A stretch of DNA of 64,000 bases from Streptomyces tuirus. Lineage in GTDB: Bacteria; Actinomycetota; Actinomycetes; Streptomycetales; Streptomycetaceae. The position numbers and the translations under genes were made by a program. Under the pieces are notes generated by a model. That model did not search any database, had not been told where the DNA came from, and was given only the letters and a program-made list of their open reading frames with translations. The stretch is taken from NCBI RefSeq assembly GCF_014701095.1, contig NZ_AP023439.1, forward strand, positions 4,328,001-4,392,000. The letters are read 5' to 3'. Below are positions 32,821 through 40,211 of the stretch, one piece after another (within the stretch, counting starts at the first letter, position 1; the number at the start of each line of letters is the position of its first letter).

Positions 32821-33507
32821 GTGAACCCAGTCAAGCCAGGCGAGATGCCGCGTACGCCTTGGATCGTAGGGGTGTCCGGGGCCTCCGGCACCCCGTATGC
32901 CGCTGCCGTGCTGAGGGCTCTTCTGGACGCCGGCGAGAGCGTCGACCTCGTGGTGTCCCGGGCCTCCCGGCTCACCCTGCTGGACGAGACCGGGATCTCC
33001 TTCCGGGACGCCCACTGGCAGGCCGACCTGCGGGAATGGCTGTCCCGGGGCGCCGACGGCAAGCCGGACACCTTCTCCGTCGACATCGACGCCGTACGGC
33101 ACTGGAGCGCCGGCGACCTGGCCGCCGGGCCCTCCTCGGGGTCGTACCGCACCAAGGGCATGCTCATCGTGCCCGCCTCGACGGCGAGCGTGGCGGGGGT
33201 CGCGCTCGGACTGTCGAAGGACCTGCTGCAACGGGCGGCGAGCGTCACCCTCAAAGAGGACCGCAAGCTGATCGTGGCCGTGCGCGAGACCCCGCTGAAC
33301 GGCCAGACCCTGCGGCACCTGGTCACCCTCGACGGCGCGGGCGCGACGGTCGTACCCGCCTCACCCGCTTTCTACGCGGGCGCGACGCACATCCAGGACC
33401 TGGTGGACTTCGTCGCCGGACGCGTACTCGACGCGGCGGGCGTGCCGCACCGGCTCTACCGCCGTTGGCAAGGTGAACTCGGCGGCGGTGCGCACCGCGA
33501 CGGCTGA
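32821..33507 (+). CDS. mqnM: UbiX-like flavin prenyltransferase of the menaquinone pathway
   Basis: The 228-residue protein is of the UbiX/Pad1 family. It has the FMN-binding segment IVGVSGASGTPYAAAVLRAL, the substrate segment PASTASVAGVALGLSKDLLQRAA and the C-terminal segment LIVAVRETPLNGQTLRHLV (Arg/Glu active-site pair). It makes prenyl-FMN for the UbiD-like decarboxylase. The GTG at 32821 is taken as the start because of the -10 box seven bases upstream. Confidence 0.9.
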   Translation: MNPVKPGEMPRTPWIVGVSGASGTPYAAAVLRALLDAGESVDLVVSRASRLTLLDETGISFRDAHWQADLREWLSRGADGKPDTFSVDIDAVRHWSAGDLAAGPSSGSYRTKGMLIVPASTASVAGVALGLSKDLLQRAASVTLKEDRKLIVAVRETPLNGQTLRHLVTLDGAGATVVPASPAFYAGATHIQDLVDFVAGRVLDAAGVPHRLYRRWQGELGGGAHRDG

Positions 33508-33565
33508 GCAGCACCCGACCCCCATCGGACTTCAACCACAACTTCAGCGGAAGGCTTCGATCGCA

Positions 33566-34021
33566 ATGGACGCGGTGGACAGGCAGCTCATCCAGGCCCT
33601 CAGGGAGAACGGCCGGGCCTCCTACGCGGAGCTGGGACGCCTCGTCGGACTGTCGGGACCCAGTGTCACCGACCGCATCAACCGGCTGGAGGCGGCCGGA
33701 GTCATCACCGGCTACCGGGCCACCGTCGACGCCGCCTCGCTCGGCCTCGGCGTCACCGCCCTGGTCGGCATCTCGCTCTCCGACGCCACCGACCACGAGG
33801 ACGTGGCGCAGCGCCTGAAGGACCTCTCGGAGATCGAGGACTGCTGGTTCATCGCCGGCGACGACTCGTACATGCTCAAGGTGCGCGCGGCCGACGTGGA
33901 CGGCCTGGAGAAGATGATCCGGCGGCTCAGCGGAACCAAGGGCGTCTCCCGGACGCGTACGACCATCGTGCTCTCCACCAAGTGGGAGAACCGGGTCGGG
34001 GAGCTGCCGGAAGAGGAGTAG
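33566..34021 (+). CDS. Lrp/AsnC family transcriptional regulator
   Basis: The 151-residue protein begins MDAVDRQLIQALRENGRASY and contains the Lrp HTH (AELGRLVGLSGPSVTDRINR), followed by the effector/oligomerisation RAM domain (TALVGISLSDATDHED, FIAGDDSYMLKVRAADVDGLE). GGAAGG lies upstream of the ATG at 33566. It sits between mqnM and mqnE, so a link to menaquinone control is possible but not shown by the sequence. Confidence 0.9.
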   Translation: MDAVDRQLIQALRENGRASYAELGRLVGLSGPSVTDRINRLEAAGVITGYRATVDAASLGLGVTALVGISLSDATDHEDVAQRLKDLSEIEDCWFIAGDDSYMLKVRAADVDGLEKMIRRLSGTKGVSRTRTTIVLSTKWENRVGELPEEE

Positions 34022-34066
34022 GCGCGTAGTCGTACGGTTGGGACGTCTTCGGAGAAAGGTGTGGGC

Positions 34067-35230
34067 ATGGATCTCGGGCTCAAGCGCGAGCTGGAGGAGA
34101 AGGTCAGGGCGGGTGTCCGTCTGACCCGTGAGGACGGCATCGCGCTGTACGAGTCGGACGACCTGGCCTGGCTCGGCGGCCTGGCGCACGAGGTGCGCAC
34201 CCGCAAGAACGGCGACGTCGTGCACTTCAACGTCAACCGGCACCTCAACATGACGAACGTGTGCACGGCCTCCTGCGCGTACTGCTCCTTCCAGCGCAAG
34301 CCGGGGGAGAAGGACGCGTACACGATGCGCATCGAGGAGGCCGTCAAGCTCGCGAAGGCGATGGAGTCGGAGAACCTCACCGAGCTGCACATCGTCAACG
34401 GGCTGCACCCGAACCTGCCGTGGCGCTACTACCCGCGCTCGCTGCGGGAGCTGAAGGCCGCGCTGCCGGACGTCTCGCTGAAGGCGTTCACGGCCACGGA
34501 GATCCACCACTTCGAGACGATCTCGGGGCTGAGCGCGTCGGAGATCCTCGACGAGCTCATCGACGCCGGTCTGGAGTCCCTCACCGGTGGTGGCGCCGAG
34601 ATCTTCGACTGGGAGGTCCGGCAGCACATCGTGGACCACCGGACCCACTGGGAGGACTGGTCCCGGATCCACCGGCTCGCGCACGAGAAGGGTCTCAAGA
34701 CCCCGGCCACCATGCTCTACGGCCACATCGAGGAGCCGCGGCACCGGGTGGACCACGTGCTGCGGCTGCGCGAGCTGCAGGACGAGACCGGGGGCTTCCA
34801 GGTCTTCATCCCGCTGCGGTACCAGCACGACTTCGTCGACATGAAGGACGGCAAGGTCCGCAACCGGCTTCAGGCGCGGACGCAGATGGCGACGGGGGCG
34901 GAGGCGCTGAAGACCTTCGCGGTGTCGCGGCTGCTGTTCGACAACGTGCCGCATGTGAAGGTCTTCTGGGTCATGCACGGCGTCCAGACCGCGCAGCTCG
35001 CGCTTCAGCATGGTGCGGATGACATGGACGGGTCTGTCGTCGAGTACAAGATCACTCATGACGCGGACAACTATGGGACGCCGAACAAGCTGACGCGTGA
35101 GGACTTGCTCGACCTGATTCGTGATGCCGGGTTCCGGCCTGTGGAGCGGAACACGCGGTACGAGATCATTCGGGAGTATGAGGGGCCCGACCCCTTGCTT
35201 CGCGAGTCGCCGCAGCCGATGCGGGTTTGA
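34067..35230 (+). CDS. mqnE: Aminofutalosine synthase
   Basis: The 387-residue radical-SAM enzyme has the CxxxCxxC cluster motif in NVCTASCAYCSFQRKPGE and the SAM-binding ENLTELHIVNGLHPNLPW region. MqnE joins S-adenosylmethionine to 3-[(1-carboxyvinyl)oxy]benzoate to give aminofutalosine. GGAGAAAGG seven bases upstream of the ATG at 34067 supports that start over the GTG at 34061. It completes the local futalosine genes (mqnL, mqnP, mqnM), with mqnA farther on at 48263. Confidence 0.93.
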   Translation: MDLGLKRELEEKVRAGVRLTREDGIALYESDDLAWLGGLAHEVRTRKNGDVVHFNVNRHLNMTNVCTASCAYCSFQRKPGEKDAYTMRIEEAVKLAKAMESENLTELHIVNGLHPNLPWRYYPRSLRELKAALPDVSLKAFTATEIHHFETISGLSASEILDELIDAGLESLTGGGAEIFDWEVRQHIVDHRTHWEDWSRIHRLAHEKGLKTPATMLYGHIEEPRHRVDHVLRLRELQDETGGFQVFIPLRYQHDFVDMKDGKVRNRLQARTQMATGAEALKTFAVSRLLFDNVPHVKVFWVMHGVQTAQLALQHGADDMDGSVVEYKITHDADNYGTPNKLTREDLLDLIRDAGFRPVERNTRYEIIREYEGPDPLLRESPQPMRV

Positions 35231-35248
35231 TTGCGGCTTTCGGTGCGT

Positions 35249-35280
35249 GGGGGGCTGGTCGCGCAGTTCCTCGCGCCCCC
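35249..35280. repeat. Dispersed Streptomyces palindrome, possible terminator of mqnE
   Basis: The 32-base stretch at 35249-35280 is a partly palindromic GGGG...CCCC hairpin with the core CTGGTCGCGCAGTTCC. I recognise it as a short repeat scattered between genes in many Streptomyces genomes. It lies between the mqnE stop and the udgX start and can fold as a GC-rich hairpin, so it may end the mqnE transcript. Confidence 0.6.
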
Positions 35281-35300
35281 AAGTCGGGTACCCGGAGGGC

Positions 35301-35951
35301 ATGGTCAGGACCGAGGCACCTGAGGATGCCTACACCGCTGAACCGTTCGTTCCCAGTCGCGGCGGGCTCGTTGCTCTGCGGCGGGCCGCTGCCGGATGTC
35401 GGGGGTGTCCCTTGCACCGGGACGCCACGCAGACCGTGTTCGGGGACGGGAGTGCGGACGCCCGGGTCATGCTCGTGGGGGAGCAGCCCGGGGATCAGGA
35501 GGATCGGCAGGGGAAGCCGTTCGTAGGGCCCGCCGGGAAGGTGCTGGACCGGGCCCTGGCGGAAGCCGGGATCGATCCATCAGAGGCCTATGTCACCAAC
35601 GCCGTGAAGCACTTCAAGTTCACGCAGGCCGAGCCGCGGAAGCGGCGGATCCACAAGGCGCCGACCCTGCGGGAGATGACCGCGTGCGGGCCCTGGTTGG
35701 CCGCGGAGCTCGCCGTCGTGGAGCCGGAGCTGATCGTCGTGCTGGGGGCGACCGCCGGGAAGGCCCTGCTCGGTTCCTCGTTCCGGGTCACGCAGGTGCG
35801 CGGGACGGTGCTGGAGGAGGAGATCCACGGGCGGGCCGAGCGGCTGGTGCCCACCGTGCATCCGTCGTCTGTGCTGCGGTCCGACGACCGGGAGGCCGCG
35901 TACCGGGGGCTGGTGTCGGACCTGAAAGTGGCGGCGGACGCGCTGTCGTAA
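35301..35951 (+). CDS. udgX: UdgX family uracil-DNA-binding protein
   Basis: The 216-residue protein belongs to the uracil-DNA glycosylase superfamily. It shows Cys residues in GCRGCPL (33 and 36) and near TACGPW (129), consistent with an Fe-S cluster, the uracil-pocket segment GEQPGDQED (60-68), and the UdgX-specific insert PRKRRIHKAP, with His118 equivalent to the His that forms a covalent link to uracil-DNA in the mycobacterial protein. The late motif VPTVHPSSVLR is the usual UDG His motif. The ATG at 35301 follows GGAGG closely. Confidence 0.9.
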   Translation: MVRTEAPEDAYTAEPFVPSRGGLVALRRAAAGCRGCPLHRDATQTVFGDGSADARVMLVGEQPGDQEDRQGKPFVGPAGKVLDRALAEAGIDPSEAYVTNAVKHFKFTQAEPRKRRIHKAPTLREMTACGPWLAAELAVVEPELIVVLGATAGKALLGSSFRVTQVRGTVLEEEIHGRAERLVPTVHPSSVLRSDDREAAYRGLVSDLKVAADALS

Positions 35952-35955
35952 TGGC

Positions 35956-35967
35956 TAGAATCCCCGC
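35956..35967 (+). promoter_or_regulatory. Leaderless-type -10 box for the GNAT gene
   Basis: TAGAAT at 35956-35961 lies six bases before the ATG at 35968 with no ribosome binding site. It is a perfect TAGAAT box and suggests a leaderless transcript that starts within the end of udgX. Confidence 0.5.
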
Positions 35968-36492
35968 ATGCCCCTTACCTTCACGCTCGAACCCGCCGTC
36001 ACCCCCGAGCTGCGTGACGGTCTGCTCGATCTGTGGACCGATGTCTCCAACGCCGGCGGAGCCGTCGGGTACGTGCCGCCGGTGACGCGGGAGGAGATCC
36101 GCCCCGCGCTGGTGCAGCACTTCGCGTCGATGGCCGAGGGGCGGGTCAAGCTGCTCGTCGGGCACGACGAGGAGGGGCGGGTCGCGGCGACGGCGTTCCT
36201 GACGTACAACACGCACCACCTGATGACGCACTGGCTGTGGCTGTACACGGTGATGGTCCACCCGCGGCACCAGGGCAAGGGCTACGGCCGGGACCTGCTG
36301 GCCGCCGCCGCCGACGCGGTCCGGCGCATGGACGGGATCGAGGCGATCCGGCTGACCTGCCGGGGCGGACTCGGACTCGAGCGGTTCTACGCGTCCTGCG
36401 GCTACAAGGAGGTCGGCCGCATCCCCGGGGCGATCCGGGTGGCGCCGGGGGACGACCGCGACGACGTCATCATGCTGCTGCCGCTGGCCTGA
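35968..36492 (+). CDS. GNAT-family N-acetyltransferase
   Basis: The 174-residue enzyme has the GNAT acetyl-CoA loop in MVHPRHQGKGYGRDLLAAAA (Q/RxxGxG/A), preceded by the beta strand LWLYTVMV. The C-terminal segment LGLERFYASCGYKEVGRIP is the usual Tyr-bearing end. An N-terminal domain of about 90 residues resembles those of antibiotic- or metabolite-modifying acetyltransferases. The substrate is unknown. The start is supported by the TAGAAT box. Confidence 0.87.
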   Translation: MPLTFTLEPAVTPELRDGLLDLWTDVSNAGGAVGYVPPVTREEIRPALVQHFASMAEGRVKLLVGHDEEGRVAATAFLTYNTHHLMTHWLWLYTVMVHPRHQGKGYGRDLLAAAADAVRRMDGIEAIRLTCRGGLGLERFYASCGYKEVGRIPGAIRVAPGDDRDDVIMLLPLA

Positions 36493-36594
36493 CCCCGGCC
36501 CGACCCCCGTGCAAGATCGGCCGTTCGGCGTGCTTCACTGGACGGTGCCCCTTTGGGTGCGTTCCGACCGTTCGAACCGGAAGAGTGGATTGAG

Positions 36595-36894
36595 ATGCTC
36601 CGCTACACGCTGATGCGCCTCGGCGTCTTCGTGGGCTGCCTCGTGGTCGTCTGGGGCGCCGTCTACTCCGGCATCGCCCCGCGCGGTCTCGGCAACAGCA
36701 ACGGCCTGTGGGTCGTGCTGCTCGCGCTGCTGATCTCCGCGCCGATCAGCTTCGTCGTCCTGCGCAAGGAGCGGGACCGGGCGTCGATCCAGGTCGCCCA
36801 GCGCGTCGACCGGATGAAGGCCAACCTCGACGCCAACCGCAGCCAGGAGGACGTGGCCGACGACGCGGCCCGCACCCAGGGTCAGACCTCGTAA
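36595..36894 (+). CDS. DUF4229 family membrane protein
   Basis: The 99-residue protein begins MLRYTLMRLGVFVGCLVVVW, with two hydrophobic helices (residues 5-25 and 38-56), and a C-terminal cytoplasmic-type helix rich in Arg, Asp and Lys (SIQVAQRVDRMKANLDANRS). This is the DUF4229 pattern, function unknown. GGAAGAG precedes the start. A strong terminator follows 20 bases after the stop. Confidence 0.85.
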   Translation: MLRYTLMRLGVFVGCLVVVWGAVYSGIAPRGLGNSNGLWVVLLALLISAPISFVVLRKERDRASIQVAQRVDRMKANLDANRSQEDVADDAARTQGQTS

Positions 36895-36914
36895 GGTCCC
36901 CGCACGCGTTCACG

Positions 36915-36950
36915 GCGCCCCGTTTCCGTACATCCTCGGAAACGGGGCGC
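36915..36950 (+). terminator. Perfect 14-bp hairpin terminator
   Basis: GCGCCCCGTTTCCG (36915-36928) and its exact complement CGGAAACGGGGCGC (36937-36950) form a 14-pair stem with an eight-base loop, followed by TTTGCGTTGT. It ends the DUF4229 transcript and separates it from the leader ORF at 37035. Confidence 0.88.
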
Positions 36951-37034
36951 TTTGCGTTGTATGGGTGTGTGTGCGCCGTCACCTGTCAAAGCCAGGCTTT
37001 GGGGTGCCCAAAGTTCAGGTGTTAAGGTCGTTGT

Positions 37035-37136
37035 ATGAAGTCAGCAGTCGCGCCCCATTCGCCCCCGAGCGCTCGGCTCGTGGCGCGGCTGCACGTGGAT
37101 CTCTGTCGGTGCGCGTCCGCTTTCTGTCGTCCCTGA
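37035..37136 (+). CDS. Putative leader peptide upstream of the symporter gene
   Basis: This short ORF of 33 codons starts with ATG behind a weak AAGG and ends RLVARLHVDLCRCASAFCRP, the pattern of the actinomycete putative leader peptide family (an HVDL-x-R-x-x-SA-x-C-type end). Cys occurs at positions 24, 26 and 31, close to the end. It stops 66 bases before the symporter start. Such leaders are thought to act by ribosome-mediated attenuation, and the Cys codons suggest response to cysteine supply. The function is inferred. Confidence 0.72.
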   Translation: MKSAVAPHSPPSARLVARLHVDLCRCASAFCRP

Positions 37137-37202
37137 CGTAACGCAACCCCCCGTCGTCTCCCACGTCAGTTCCCCCCTCGCGTCCCCCAACGGAGTCAGT
37201 CC

Positions 37203-38516
37203 GTGTCCTCACACACGAAGTCCTTCAAGGTGCCCTTCTGGGGCCAGATACTCGCCGGTCTCCTCCTGGGTGTGCTGCTCGGCTGGGTCGCCCGCAACCA
37301 GGACGTGTCCTGGCTGGTCACGACACTGGAGAAGGTCGGCGACACCTTCATCGGGCTGCTGAAGCTCGCGGTCGCCCCGCTCGTCTTCTTCGCGATCCTG
37401 GTCTCGATCACCAACCTGCGGAAGGTCAACAACGCGGCCCGGCTGGCCTCGCGCACCCTCCTCTGGTTCATGATCACGTCGCTGATCGCGGTCAGCATCG
37501 GCCTGATCATCGGCCTGGTCACCAACCCGGGCGCCGGCACCGGCCTCACCCCCAAGGACGGCGGGAAGCCCGAGAGCACCGGCTCCTGGATCGACTTCCT
37601 GACCGGCATCATCCCGACCGACGTCATCACGCCGTTCACCGAGCTGAACGTGCTGCAGATCGTCTTCATGGCCGCCGTCGCCGGTATCGCCGCGCTCCAG
37701 CTCGGTGAGAAGGCCCAGCCGATCCTCACCCTCAGCGAGTCGGTCCTCAGCCTGCTCCAGAAGGCGCTGTGGTGGGTCATCCGGCTCGCCCCGATCGGCA
37801 CGATCGGCCTCATCGGCTACGCCATCGCCACCTACGGCTGGGACCTGATCGGCAAGTACGCGACGTTCACCGCTGACATCTACGTCGGCTGCCTCATCGT
37901 GCTGTTCGGTGTCTACCCGACGCTGCTCGCGACCGTCGCCAAGGTCAACCCGATCCAGTTCTTCAAGGGCGCCTGGCCCGCGATCCAGCTGGCCTTCGTC
38001 TCCCGCTCCTCGGTCGGCACCATGCCGCTGACGCAGAAGGTCACCGAGCGGCTCGGCGTGCCGAAGGAGTACGCGTCCTTCGCGGTGCCGTTCGGCGCCA
38101 CGACCAAGATGGACGGCTGCGCCGCGATCTACCCGGCCGTCGCCGCGATCTTCGTCGCCCAGATCTTCGACATCCAGCTGGGCGTCGGCGACTACCTGCT
38201 GATCGCGTTCGTCTCGGTGGTCGGCTCCGCCGCCACGGCCGGCCTGACCGGCGCGACGGTCATGCTGACCCTGACCCTGTCCACCCTCGGCCTGCCGATG
38301 GAGGGCGTGGGCCTGCTCCTCGCGATCGACCCGATCCTGGACATGATCCGCACCGCGACCAACGTCGCCGGACAGGCGCTGATCCCGGTCCTGGTCTCCG
38401 CCCGCGAGAACCTGCTCGACCGTGACGCGTACGCCACGGCCGACGGCTCCTCCCTGGACGACCCGTTCGACCAGGAGCCGCGCGACAAGGCCGAGCCGGT
38501 CCCCGCGGCCGCCTGA
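37203..38516 (+). CDS. DAACS family dicarboxylate/amino-acid:cation symporter
   Basis: The 437-residue membrane protein has the DAACS core: the Ser-rich hairpin with VSRSSVGTMPLTQKV, then GATTKMDGCAAIYPAVAAIF and the helix 8 segment IDPILDMIRTATNVAGQALI. These correspond to the substrate- and cation-binding motifs of GltPh-like carriers. The MDGCAAIYP segment with a Cys resembles the cystine-transporting branch (TcyP) rather than the usual NMDGT of glutamate carriers. With the Cys leader ORF upstream, cystine or cysteine is a candidate substrate. The GTG at 37203 is used. Confidence 0.87.
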   Translation: MSSHTKSFKVPFWGQILAGLLLGVLLGWVARNQDVSWLVTTLEKVGDTFIGLLKLAVAPLVFFAILVSITNLRKVNNAARLASRTLLWFMITSLIAVSIGLIIGLVTNPGAGTGLTPKDGGKPESTGSWIDFLTGIIPTDVITPFTELNVLQIVFMAAVAGIAALQLGEKAQPILTLSESVLSLLQKALWWVIRLAPIGTIGLIGYAIATYGWDLIGKYATFTADIYVGCLIVLFGVYPTLLATVAKVNPIQFFKGAWPAIQLAFVSRSSVGTMPLTQKVTERLGVPKEYASFAVPFGATTKMDGCAAIYPAVAAIFVAQIFDIQLGVGDYLLIAFVSVVGSAATAGLTGATVMLTLTLSTLGLPMEGVGLLLAIDPILDMIRTATNVAGQALIPVLVSARENLLDRDAYATADGSSLDDPFDQEPRDKAEPVPAAA

Positions 38517-38529
38517 CGGGCCGATCAAG

Positions 38530-38597
38530 ACCGAGCCGGTCCCCGCACCGAGCCGGTCCCCGCACCGAGCCGGTCCCCGCACCGAGCCGGTCCCCGC
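38530..38597. repeat. Tandem repeat, four units of 17 bases, behind the symporter gene
   Basis: Four exact copies of accgagccggtccccgc occupy 38530-38546, 38547-38563, 38564-38580 and 38581-38597. The same sequence plus ggccgcctgacgg occurs at the end of the symporter gene (38491-38519) and again at 38582-38610. The unit has thus been amplified from the last codons and stop of the gene. Confidence 0.9.
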
Positions 38598-38703
38598 GGC
38601 CGCCTGACGGACCGATCGGTCCCGGTCACAGACGGGCCCCCTCGGCGGTCCTTCCCCGGTTTCCCGGGCGAGGGCCGCCCAGGGGGCCCGTACGCTAAGC
38701 GGT

Positions 38704-39369
38704 ATGGGTGCCGTGAAGACCAAGAGGATGCCGCGCGCGGTCCGTGAGCAGCAGATGCTGGACGCAGCCGTGCGGATCTTCGGCCAACGGGGCTACATGG
38801 CCGCCTCGATGGACGAGATAGCCGAACTCGCCGGTGTGTCCAAGCCGTTGGTCTACCTGTACCTCAACTCGAAGGAAGACCTCTTCACCGCCTGCATCCG
38901 CCGGGAGGCGGGCGCCCTCGTCGAGGCGGTGCGGGCCGGGGTCCGCCGCGACCTGCCCGCCGACCGGCAGCTGTGGGAGGGTCTCGGCGCCTTCTTCACG
39001 CACACCGGCGAGAACCCGGACGCCTGGTCGGTCCTGCACCTCCAGGCGCGCACCCACGGCGAGCCGTTCGCCGCCGAGGTCACCGCGATGCGCGAGGAGA
39101 TCGTCGCCTTCGTGACGCAGCTGATCCTCGCCGGCGCCCGCGAGGCCCACCGCGACCCCGACCTGCCCGAGCGCGAGGTCGCGGGTCTCGCCGAGGCCCT
39201 GGTCGGCGCCGCCGAGTCGCTCGCCGCCTGGGCCAACGCCACCCCGGGCGTCACCGCCCGCCAGGCCGCGGCCACACTGATGAACTTCGCCTGGGCCGGG
39301 CTCGGCGACCTCATGGCGGGACGGCCCTGGGCACCCCCGGAGGAGCCCCCGGGCCCTCACACCGGGTAG
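38704..39369 (+). CDS. TetR family transcriptional regulator
   Basis: The 221-residue regulator has the TetR HTH (MLDAAVRIFGQRGYMAAS, MDEIAELAGVSKPLVYLYL, NSKEDLF) and an Ala-rich helical ligand domain. The ATG at 38704 is preceded by TACGCT and a seven-base gap, so the transcript may be leaderless. It converges on the MaoC gene, with a 13-base overlap at the stops. The nearby palindromes at 41583 and 41600 suggest that it controls the fatty-acid gene cluster. Confidence 0.88.
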   Translation: MGAVKTKRMPRAVREQQMLDAAVRIFGQRGYMAASMDEIAELAGVSKPLVYLYLNSKEDLFTACIRREAGALVEAVRAGVRRDLPADRQLWEGLGAFFTHTGENPDAWSVLHLQARTHGEPFAAEVTAMREEIVAFVTQLILAGAREAHRDPDLPEREVAGLAEALVGAAESLAAWANATPGVTARQAAATLMNFAWAGLGDLMAGRPWAPPEEPPGPHTG

Positions 39370-40211
39370 ACCTCCCCCGTCACATGGATGCGGTCCTCGC
39401 TGCCGCGCAGCTCGAACCGGCCGTCCCGCTCCGCGTACGTCACCGTCCCGGGCAGCAGCACCGGTGCCCGGAACTCCGCGCGCAGACGGCAGGACTCCGG
39501 GACGCCGTGCGCGGCGAGGCACCGGGCCACGGTCCACATGCCGTGGGCGATGGCCCGGGGGAAGCCGAACAGCCGGGCCGTGAGCGGGTGCAGATGGATC
39601 GGGTTGCGGTCCCCGGAGGCGGCCCCGTAGCGGCGTCCTGTGTCCCCGGCCAGCCGCCACCGTGCCGCCTCGGGCAGCGGTTTGCGCGTCTCCGCCTCCC
39701 GGGGGGCCGCGGCCGGCTCCCGTGTGCGGTGCCGGGCCAGGTAGGTGCTCCTGGACTCCCACACCGGATCCCCGCCGGCGCGCACCTCGGTGACGACCGT
39801 GGCCTGCGTGCCGCGCCGGTGCGGGGCCAGCCCCTCGATGTGCACGGACAGTTCGTAGGTGCCGCTCGCCGGCATCCGTGCGTGCCGGATGACGGTGATC
39901 GACGTGTGGACGAGACCGAGCAGCGGCAGCGGGAAGTCCCGGCCGCTCATCAGCCGCATGGCCAGGGGGAATCCGAGCACATGCGGATACGTCACCGGCA
40001 GCCCGTCCTCCCCGGTCGGGAACCCGCAGACCCGCTCGTACGCCGCGAGCCGCGCGAGGTCCACGCGCAGGCCGGGCAGGACGAGCCGGGTGCGGGGGAA
40101 CTCCGCGTCGGGGCCGGGGCGTTTGAAGGGCGACAGCAGGGCGCCCCGGGCGAGGAGCGGGGCGAGGGAGGGGGACTCCGTGAGGACGACAGCGGCGGCG
40201 GGGTCGGCCAT
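39357..40211 (-). CDS. MaoC-like (R)-hydratase/dehydratase family protein
   Basis: The protein of about 284 residues has a C-terminal hot-dog domain with the hydratase 2 motif YGAASGDRNPIHLHPLTARL (Asp and His), followed by FGFPRAIAHGMWTVARCL. The N-terminal half has a second, degenerate hot-dog fold (residues 20-140), as in MaoC/FAS2-like dehydratases. It likely hydrates or dehydrates acyl-CoA or acyl-ACP. The start overlaps the fabG-like stop; ATG at 40211 and GTG at 40214 are both possible. It forms an operon with the reductase. Confidence 0.82.
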   Translation of the reverse strand: MADPAAAVVLTESPSLAPLLARGALLSPFKRPGPDAEFPRTRLVLPGLRVDLARLAAYERVCGFPTGEDGLPVTYPHVLGFPLAMRLMSGRDFPLPLLGLVHTSITVIRHARMPASGTYELSVHIEGLAPHRRGTQATVVTEVRAGGDPVWESRSTYLARHRTREPAAAPREAETRKPLPEAARWRLAGDTGRRYGAASGDRNPIHLHPLTARLFGFPRAIAHGMWTVARCLAAHGVPESCRLRAEFRAPVLLPGTVTYAERDGRFELRGSEDRIHVTGEVYPV

